Positions 25,355 through 31,877 of a DNA stretch of 64,000 nucleotides are shown here, in pieces. A program made the translations under genes and the position numbers. The notes under the pieces were generated by a model, which saw only the letters and a program-made list of their open reading frames with translations, was not told the DNA's origin and did not search any database. The stretch covers positions 31,119 to 95,118 of the forward strand of contig NZ_UWYY01000026.1 of the NCBI RefSeq assembly GCF_900608595.1, written 5' to 3'. The first letter of the stretch is position 1. Each line of letters begins with the position of its first letter. Source of the DNA: Promicromonospora panici (GTDB lineage: Bacteria; Actinomycetota; Actinomycetes; Actinomycetales; Cellulomonadaceae).

Positions 25355-27377
25355 GCTGTGCTCGCGTCTGGTCGACCGGGGCGAGCTCGGGCTCGGTGCC
25401 GAGCCCGGTCACGCCGGCGGTCGGGCCGCCGAGCGCGTTGACGGCCGGAGCGTCGGGGGCGACCGCGTCGAGCTCGACACGGTCGTACTTCACGTACTGG
25501 TGGAAGACCTGACCGTCGGACCGGTCGGTGATGCGCCACCGGCCACCCACGCGCACCGACTGCGGGGCCTCGGAGTACGCGCCGAAGACGCCGCACCCGT
25601 TGGGGTCGAGTGCCACGCCGTTCGAGATGTGGTCGTCCATCTCCTGGCCCTCACCGGGGTAGACGCGCCCGTTGCTGCCGATGAACTGCACGGACACGTC
25701 ACCGGTCGGGTGGTAGCCCGGCGCGGCGCAGACGAAGACGCCGACGGCGAGGTAGCCCGCGAAGTCGTCGTAGGACTCGCCGATCACGGCGCTGTAGTTC
25801 CAGAGGGCGAACACCTGGTTCGCCTGGAACGGCGACGACGTCGAGGACCGGACCCACATGTAGGTGCGGTTGCTGGTGTCCTTGCCGGCCATGTTCGACA
25901 CGACCACGCGGAACCGGTTGAGCTCGTGGGCCGTCTTGGCGGTGAACCGGTACGTGGAGCTGTTCGAACCGACGTTGCTCCAGGCGCCGCTCGCCGGCGT
26001 CCAGCGCTGCCACTGGTACTTCAGGCCGCCGCCGGTGGCCGACACCTTGAGCGTCACGGTGCGGCCCGGCGTCGTGTCCACGTAGCGCGTCGGGTGGGTC
26101 GTCACGTCCGGGCGGCTGATGCCGAGCGGCCACTTCACGGTGTTCGTAGCGGCGCTGCGGCGGGTGGCCGGCAGATACGCGTACTTGCGGCCGACGATCT
26201 CGACGGAGATGTTCTTGCCGTGCTCCGCACGCGTGAGCTTGTAGGTGCGGCTCGTGGCGCCCGGGATCGGCCGGCCCTCGGCCCGCCACTGGTAGGTGAC
26301 CACGGACGGCGTCGGCGACCAGGTGCCGCGGTTCGCGGTCAGGGTCTGGCCGACGCGGAGCGTGCCGCTGATCGTCGGGGAGGACGCCCGGTCGAACGGC
26401 TTCTTGACGACGGAGGCCGCCGACGTGATGCTCTTCGTCGTGTAGCCGGGCTTGGACCCGGTCACCGTGACCGTGAGCTGGTCACCGTGCAGGCGTGACG
26501 GGATGCGGTAGTTCCGGCTGGTCGCGCCCGAGATCGGGTTGCCGTTCGCCTTCCAGCGGTACGTCAGGGACGCCTCAGGGGAGAAGTGGCCGGTCGTGGC
26601 GCCGACGAGGCCCCCGACCTTGACGGTGCCGTTGATCTTCGGCGTCGTCGTGGTGAAGGAGGCCTTCGCGACCGTGGCGGACGCGCTGTAGACGGTCTTG
26701 GGGGCGTACCCCTCCTTCGTCCCGGTCACCGCGAGACGCAGCGTCTTGCCGGCGTGGGCGGCCTGCGGGATGAACGTGGACGTGGTGGCGACCGTGGCGC
26801 CGTCGATCTGCCACCCGTAGGCGAGCGCGGTGCCCTCGGTCCAGACGCCGGCCTGGGCGGCGAGCGTGGAGCCGACCTTGACCGTGCCGGAGATCCTTGC
26901 CGTGCCGGCCACCAGCTCGCCTTCGGCCACAGGTCCGACGGCGGGCGCGGCGACGGGGTCGCTCGTGGCGCCGGCCGTGGTCGCGGCGACCCTGCCGATC
27001 ACGTACTTGCCCAGGTGTGCGGGCAGCACGGTGATGGACGCGTCGGTCGCACCCTCGACGAGTACGTCGGCGTCGTCGAGCACCGCGTCGTCGCTGAGCA
27101 GCCAGGAGTAGGCGCGGCTCTCGGGCTCGGGCGCCCAGGTACCGCCGGTCTCGTCGAGGGTGAGCTCGGAGCCCACCGCCGCGACACCGTCGACCTCGGT
27201 GGTCCCGGTGAAGACCGGTGCGTCGGCCGTCTCCGCGGCTGATGCGGGCACCGCGACGAGTGGCGTGGCGATCAGGGTGAGTGCGGCGAGCGATGCGCTG
27301 GCGCGCCAACGCCGAGCGGAGCTCCGAAAGGGTACGGCGAGCGCACGAGGAGCATCACCGAGGGGCGTGGGGTTCAT
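25344..27377 (-). CDS. Secreted protein with multiple Ig-like repeats
   Basis: A 677-residue exported protein. Residues 1-45 are a signal peptide (SLAALTLIATPLVAVPASAA). About five tandem Ig-like repeats of about 85 residues follow, each with a pattern such as ISGTVKVGSTL...GVWTEGTALAYGWQIDG...TSTFIPQAAHAGKTLRLAVTG. A further Ig domain (about 430-525) precedes a C-terminal region (about 540-660) containing VFVCAAPGYHPTGDVSVQFI and a GCGVFGAYSE segment, which I cannot assign. There is no sorting motif. ATG 27377 has AAGGA six bases upstream. Related repeats occur in the two genes at 29.9-34.6 kb. A likely role is surface or extracellular carbohydrate or protein binding. Confidence 0.8.
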   Translation of the reverse strand: MNPTPLGDAPRALAVPFRSSARRWRASASLAALTLIATPLVAVPASAAETADAPVFTGTTEVDGVAAVGSELTLDETGGTWAPEPESRAYSWLLSDDAVLDDADVLVEGATDASITVLPAHLGKYVIGRVAATTAGATSDPVAAPAVGPVAEGELVAGTARISGTVKVGSTLAAQAGVWTEGTALAYGWQIDGATVATTSTFIPQAAHAGKTLRLAVTGTKEGYAPKTVYSASATVAKASFTTTTPKINGTVKVGGLVGATTGHFSPEASLTYRWKANGNPISGATSRNYRIPSRLHGDQLTVTVTGSKPGYTTKSITSAASVVKKPFDRASSPTISGTLRVGQTLTANRGTWSPTPSVVTYQWRAEGRPIPGATSRTYKLTRAEHGKNISVEIVGRKYAYLPATRRSAATNTVKWPLGISRPDVTTHPTRYVDTTPGRTVTLKVSATGGGLKYQWQRWTPASGAWSNVGSNSSTYRFTAKTAHELNRFRVVVSNMAGKDTSNRTYMWVRSSTSSPFQANQVFALWNYSAVIGESYDDFAGYLAVGVFVCAAPGYHPTGDVSVQFIGSNGRVYPGEGQEMDDHISNGVALDPNGCGVFGAYSEAPQSVRVGGRWRITDRSDGQVFHQYVKYDRVELDAVAPDAPAVNALGGPTAGVTGLGTEPELAPVDQTRAQLTD

Positions 27378-27573
27378 GGGGGTCCTTCGCGATCCGTGAC
27401 AGGACGTGGCGCGCCGGGACCGTCGTCGGCGCCCCGGGCTTCGCGAACGTAGCGCGCAGCGAACCCGTCCGGAAAGCAACATCTGCCAGGAATCGGCGGA
27501 ACTCCGTCGGAGTTCACCCTCCACTTCACCCGCTGTGCGGCCGGTCCGGGGTGCCGAACCGGCCGGGCAGCCC

Positions 27574-28419
27574 TCAGAACGGCCGACGCGCCGTGACCAG
27601 GATGCGCGGCGCCTCGTCGACGAGCTCGTTGCCCGTCGCGAAGTGCATGTGCAGCGCGCGGAGCCCCGCCTCGTGCCGTGCGACGGCGGCCGGGCTGAGC
27701 TCGGAGAGCTCCGGCACCTGCCACGCGGCCATTCGCAGGTACCAGAGCACGGACGACAGGTCCTTGAACGTGCGCGTGCCCGCGTACTCCTTCGCCTCGA
27801 CGATCTCCAAGCCGGACGCGACGAGCCCGTCCGAGATGACATCGATCGTCACGCCGTCCGGGTCCCAGCCGAGCGGCACCCCGAGCGCGCGATTCAGTGC
27901 GATGCCGTCGCGCGTGTCCACCTGCTCGGTGAGTAAGGTCCCGCCCGGCTCCAGCACGCGGCCGGCCTCGTCGGGGTCGATCGTGCTGAACCGGCTGAGC
28001 ACCACGCTGTACTGGCCGTCGAAGAACGGCAGCAGCATGTCGCCCGTCCAGGACGGCTCCGCTCGGCGCACGTCCACGCCGAGCGGCTCCAGGCGGCGTC
28101 GGGCGGCGAGGAAGGCCGGGCCCGTCTCCGTGGCCGCCGAACCGCTGGGAAGCGGGCCGAGGCCCGCGAAGAAGTCGCCGTTGCCGGTGCCGATGTCGAG
28201 CACGGCACCCCGGGACTTGAGCACGATTTTTCGGGCGAGAGCTGGGTAGTCCCACTCCGGCGAGTCGATCGTGAGACGGTCGTCGACGGGCGAGTCGTCG
28301 AGACCTCCCGTGAACAGCGCTGCGGGGGTCGAAGGGGTCGCAGGGGCGTTGCGCGCCCATTCGATGTGGTCCTCGAACGGCGCGTCCGGCGCCGGAGCTG
28401 GGGCGATCGAGACGTCAAG
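27574..28419 (-). CDS. Class I SAM-dependent methyltransferase
   Basis: A 281-residue protein with the SAM-binding motif I VLDIGTGNGDFFAGLGPL (about 80-97), a motif II-like region (GQYSVVLSRFSTID) and motif III (VLEPGGTLLTEQVDTRD). The C-terminal half is specific and unassigned (SSVLWYLRMAAWQVPELSEL). ATG 28419 is preferred; an in-frame GTG at 28452 would add 11 residues. It is divergent from anmK with a 75-base gap. The substrate is unknown. Confidence 0.85.
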   Translation of the reverse strand, partial: LDVSIAPAPAPDAPFEDHIEWARNAPATPSTPAALFTGGLDDSPVDDRLTIDSPEWDYPALARKIVLKSRGAVLDIGTGNGDFFAGLGPLPSGSAATETGPAFLAARRRLEPLGVDVRRAEPSWTGDMLLPFFDGQYSVVLSRFSTIDPDEAGRVLEPGGTLLTEQVDTRDGIALNRALGVPLGWDPDGVTIDVISDGLVASGLEIVEAKEYAGTRTFKDLSSVLWYLRMAAWQVPELSELSPAAVARHEAGLRALHMHFATGNELVDEAPRILVTARRPF

Positions 28420-28494
28420 CATGGTGCAGATTGTGGCGCAAAGTTGGACCAACGGGTTAACACAGTCGCGAACTCGACCGGAGGTGTCGCTCCA

Positions 28495-29757
28495 ATGCTG
28501 GACCGGATCCGTGGAAATCGAGCTTCACCTGCAGAGACGCCAGCTCCGTTGCGCGTGGTCGGGCTCATGTCCGGCACCTCCCACGACGCCGTGGACGCCG
28601 CCGCGGTCGAGCTCCGGCTCGTCGGCGACACCCTGATGCTCACACTGCTCGGGCATCTCTCCGCCCCTTACCCGCAGCGACTCCGGTCGGAGCTCGTCGC
28701 AGCTCTGCCACCCGCGCCGACCACCTTGGAGACCGTGTGCCGGCTCGACACCGGAATCGGGCAGATCTTCGCCGACGTCGCCACCCGCGCCGTGGCCGAG
28801 CTCTGCGCAGGCCGCGCCGACCTCGTCGTCTCGCACGGGCAGACGGTCTTCCACTGGACCGCCGACGACGGCGTGCGCGGCACCCTGCAGATCGGCGAGC
28901 CCGCCTGGATCGCCGAGGCAACGGGGTTGCCTGTCGTCTCCGGCCTGCGGACGCGCGACGTCGCCGCGGGCGGCCAGGGCGCTCCCTTGGTCGGGCTGTT
29001 CGACGCGCTGTGGCTCGCCGGCCGGCCCGGCTCCGCCGTCGCGCTCAACCTGGGCGGCATCGCGAACGTGACGGTGCTGCGGGGGACGGTCGAGCCTCAC
29101 TCACTGTTGGTCGAGCCTGTCGAGACCCCGCTCGCCTTCGACACCGGCCCCGCCTGCGCGCTGCTCGACGCCGCGACGCGGCACGTCACGAACGGGCGCC
29201 AGGCCTTCGATGCCGACGGCGCTCTCGCCGCCCGCGGCCGCGTGCTCCCCGATCTGCTGGACCGACTGCTCGACGAGCCGTACTACACACGCCCGGCACC
29301 GAAGTCGACCGGCAAGGAACTCTTCCACCTGGACTACCTGCTGGCTCGCCTGGGGCCGCTGCAGCCGACGCCCGAGGACCTGCTCGCCACCCTCGTGGCG
29401 CTCACCGCCCGCACCGTGGCCGACGCCGTCCGGGGCACCGCCACCGAAGTCGTCGCCTCGGGCGGGGGTACGCGCAACCCCGTGCTGATGGCGGCGCTCC
29501 GGCAGGAGCTGCCGGACGTCGCCGTCCGGACCTCCGACGAGCTGGGCGTGCCGACCCAGGCCAAGGAGGCGCTGGCCTTCGCGGTGCTCGGCTGGCACAC
29601 CTGGTACGGCCTGCCCGGCGTGCTGCCGGGCGCCACGGGCGCGAGGCACCCGAGCGTGCTCGGCTCCGTGACGCCGGGCGCGGACGGGCGGTTCCCGCCA
29701 GGCCGGGCCGCCGCCGTCGGGCAGCCGAGCCGGCTGGAGCTCCGCGACGGGGCCTGA
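28495..29757 (+). CDS. anmK: Anhydro-N-acetylmuramic acid kinase
   Basis: Converts 1,6-anhydro-MurNAc to MurNAc-6-phosphate during cell-wall recycling. This 420-residue protein has the N-terminal phosphate-binding motif VVGLMSGTSHDAVDAAAVEL, the family block SHGQTVFHW, the GLRTRDVAAGGQGAPLVGLFD loop (split: GLRTRDVAAGG, QGAPLVGLFD), LNLGGIANVT, FDTGPACALLDA and VASGGGTRNPVLM. The usual SGTSxDG has Ala instead of Gly. Between NVTVL and LAFDTG lies an extra peptide (GTVEPHSLLVEPVET) encoded by a dispersed DNA repeat (29088-29127), making the protein longer than usual. ATG 28495 has GGAGG nine bases upstream. Confidence 0.93.
   Translation: MLDRIRGNRASPAETPAPLRVVGLMSGTSHDAVDAAAVELRLVGDTLMLTLLGHLSAPYPQRLRSELVAALPPAPTTLETVCRLDTGIGQIFADVATRAVAELCAGRADLVVSHGQTVFHWTADDGVRGTLQIGEPAWIAEATGLPVVSGLRTRDVAAGGQGAPLVGLFDALWLAGRPGSAVALNLGGIANVTVLRGTVEPHSLLVEPVETPLAFDTGPACALLDAATRHVTNGRQAFDADGALAARGRVLPDLLDRLLDEPYYTRPAPKSTGKELFHLDYLLARLGPLQPTPEDLLATLVALTARTVADAVRGTATEVVASGGGTRNPVLMAALRQELPDVAVRTSDELGVPTQAKEALAFAVLGWHTWYGLPGVLPGATGARHPSVLGSVTPGADGRFPPGRAAAVGQPSRLELRDGA
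29088..29127. repeat. Dispersed REP-like repeat inserted inside anmK
   Basis: A partial unit GGTCGAGCCT (29088-29097) is followed by a full 22-base unit GTTGGTCGAGC-CTGTCGAGACC (29106-29127). The full unit matches the gcvP repeat at 20 of 22 positions. The insertion keeps the anmK frame and falls in a surface loop position between two conserved motifs. Confidence 0.65.
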
Positions 29758-29854
29758 GCTGCTGGAACATCGCCGGGTGAAGTACGGGGCGGACGCCCCG
29801 ATCTCGGCGAAAACGCAGGTGTGCGGCCGATACAGTCACGCGACTTGTCGTTCC

Positions 29855-29871
29855 GCGCATGGACCATGCGC
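29855..29871 (+). promoter_or_regulatory. Palindromic leader element upstream of Ig-repeat gene A
   Basis: GCGCATGGACCATGCGC is a perfect 8+1+8 palindrome, 20 bases before the start codon of the downstream gene and next to its ribosome site. The identical 17 bases precede the next, paralogous gene at the same distance (31840-31856). An mRNA hairpin or a protein operator are both possible. Confidence 0.6.
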
Positions 29872-29891
29872 CTCTTCTGCTGGAGCGCTCA

Positions 29892-31808
29892 ATGCCGACC
29901 CCACATCTTCGGCGATTCCTTCCTTCGGCCCGCCGGGCCTGTGCGTCGCTGGTGGCGTCCGGGCTGGTGCTCGCGCTCGCCACGACGACCGCCGGCGCAG
30001 CGCCTGCCGAGGCGGGGCAGGTGCCGTCAAGCCCTGCAGTGGCGACGACGAACGCGACGGCCGAGCCGGCTCGGACCATCGTGGCAGTGAACGGCTCGGC
30101 GTCGTGGCGGACAGGGACCGAGTTCGTCCCGTTCGTCGTCAACGTCCGCACAGTCGAGGGGGCCCCGACCACCTCCGGGTACGTACAAATCCGTAACCCT
30201 ACGACCGGCGAGCACCTCTATCACACTTCTCACGGCGAAGGCGAACAGTCGCTCGAGGTGTCAGACCTGGCGCCCGGCGACCACGAGCTGGTGGTACAGC
30301 ACTTCGCGGACGACGGGACGGCTTCGTCGGAACCGCTCGTCTACCCGGTCACCGTCCTCCCGCCGTCTCCGACGAGGACCACGGCGACGATCGTCAACGA
30401 GACGGTGCACTATCAGAACCAGATCGACGTCGAGGCGCATGTCGAGACTCTGGACGGTTCACCTGTCGAGTGCGGGTCGCTCGTCGCGGAACTGACTGAC
30501 GGGACGGATCTCGGAGAACTGACACAGGGCTGTTCGCAGACCTCTTCGCTCGAGCTCTCGGGGATGGCCCACACGTTCGATCTCGCGCCGGGTACATATC
30601 AGGTGATCGTCCGCTGGGAGGGAACGCACCCGGCTGATTCCGGTTCGGCAACCGCCGGGCCGACACTCGTGTCGCAGACGGGTCCATTGCCGGTCACGAT
30701 CCGCAGGGCCGGGACCACGACGATCGTCTCGGGCATCACGGAGGACGTCGCGACCGGCAAGGTCCGCATAGACGTCGACGTGAATGGGCCGGACCCGGCC
30801 CTCGGTGGGCCCGGGAAGATCGTCCTGAGCATCAATGGCGCCGACGTCGCCACCCAGGCCACCGACAAGCTGGACGGCGCCTCGTTCGTGCTCGACACCG
30901 CGACCCTCCCCTACGGGATGCTCATCGTGGGTGCGCGCTACACGGGGTCGGCTTGGCACGCGCCCAGCCAGGCCATGACGGGTTGGGAGCACACCCAGAA
31001 GATCTTCTTCGCTCCGAATCCCACGGTCAGCGGCACGGCGCAGGTGGGCTCCACGCTCGTCGCAGGGACCGGCACCTGGTCCCCGGAGCCGATGATCATC
31101 ACGTACTCGTGGCAAGCGAACGGAGCGATGATCGCGGGCGCGACGAACTCGACCCTCAAGGTTCCCGCTTCGGCCGTAGGCAAGCGGATCACCGTCCGGG
31201 CGACCGGCACGCGCCCTGGTTACCCGACGAAATCGATGACCAGCGCGCCGACAGCCGTGGTGGTCCCAGGCGCCTTCAAGGCGCCACAGCCGACGGTCAC
31301 CGGAACAGCGAAGGTCGGCAAGACGCTCACGGTGAGCCGGGGAACGTGGTCGCCCACGCCGTCGTCCGTGAAGTACGTCTGGAAGGCGAACGGGGTCACC
31401 ATCTCGACCCGGACCACCAACACCTTCGTGGTGCCGGCGTCGGCGAAGGGACGGCGGCTGACCGTCACAGTGACCGGTTCCAGTGCTGGTTACACGACGA
31501 AGTCCGTCACCAGCGAGCAGACTGCGGTGATCGCGCCCGGGACGTTCACCGCGTCGCGCCCCACCATCACCGGGACGAAGCGCGTCGGGTACACCCTGAC
31601 CGTCAGCAAGGGCACCTGGTCGCCCGCGCCGTCGTCTGTCACGTACGTCTGGAAGGCGAGCGGCGTGAAGATCGCCACGCGGACGAGCAACCGGTTCGTG
31701 ATCCCGGCATCCGCACGCGGAAAGCGCCTGACGGTCACGGTGATCGGTTCCCGCACCGGCTACACGACCAGGTCCGTCACGAGCGACCGCACAGCGACCA
31801 TCCGCTGA
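29892..31808 (+). CDS. Secreted Ig-repeat protein A
   Basis: A 638-residue exported protein. It has a signal peptide at 1-35 (RACASLVASGLVLALATTT, then AGAAPAEA). About 330 residues of beta-sandwich domains follow (for example TATIVNETVHYQNQIDVEAH and GTTTIVSGITEDVATGKVRI). Three tandem Ig-like repeats close the protein (about 370-638), each built as VxGTxKVGxTLT...GTWSPxPxSVxYxWKA...VPASAxGKRLTVTVxG...GYTTxSVTS. ATG 29892 has GGAG eight bases upstream. It is tandem with protein B, which has the same leader and nearly the same last 180 residues. There is no sorting signal. A role as an extracellular binding or scaffolding protein is inferred. Confidence 0.8.
   Translation: MPTPHLRRFLPSARRACASLVASGLVLALATTTAGAAPAEAGQVPSSPAVATTNATAEPARTIVAVNGSASWRTGTEFVPFVVNVRTVEGAPTTSGYVQIRNPTTGEHLYHTSHGEGEQSLEVSDLAPGDHELVVQHFADDGTASSEPLVYPVTVLPPSPTRTTATIVNETVHYQNQIDVEAHVETLDGSPVECGSLVAELTDGTDLGELTQGCSQTSSLELSGMAHTFDLAPGTYQVIVRWEGTHPADSGSATAGPTLVSQTGPLPVTIRRAGTTTIVSGITEDVATGKVRIDVDVNGPDPALGGPGKIVLSINGADVATQATDKLDGASFVLDTATLPYGMLIVGARYTGSAWHAPSQAMTGWEHTQKIFFAPNPTVSGTAQVGSTLVAGTGTWSPEPMIITYSWQANGAMIAGATNSTLKVPASAVGKRITVRATGTRPGYPTKSMTSAPTAVVVPGAFKAPQPTVTGTAKVGKTLTVSRGTWSPTPSSVKYVWKANGVTISTRTTNTFVVPASAKGRRLTVTVTGSSAGYTTKSVTSEQTAVIAPGTFTASRPTITGTKRVGYTLTVSKGTWSPAPSSVTYVWKASGVKIATRTSNRFVIPASARGKRLTVTVIGSRTGYTTRSVTSDRTATIR
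31270..31808 (+). repeat. Duplicated 3' segment shared by Ig genes A and B (copy A)
   Basis: The last 539 bases of gene A align without gaps to the last 539 bases of gene B (34096-34634). They encode two Ig repeats that differ at only about a dozen residues out of 179, while the 5' parts of the two genes are unrelated apart from the signal peptide. This indicates recent duplication or gene conversion. Confidence 0.75.
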
Positions 31809-31839
31809 CCTCCGGCCCAACTACCCCACATCCGTTCGC

Positions 31840-31856
31840 GCGCATGGACCATGCGC
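31840..31856 (+). promoter_or_regulatory. Palindromic leader element upstream of Ig-repeat gene B
   Basis: The same 17-base GCGCATGGACCATGCGC palindrome as at 29855-29871, again about 20 bases before the start codon and followed by a pyrimidine-rich CTGGAG ribosome site. The gap between the stop codon of gene A and this element is only 31 bases. Confidence 0.6.
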
Positions 31857-31877
31857 CCTCCTCTCCTGGAGTACCCG

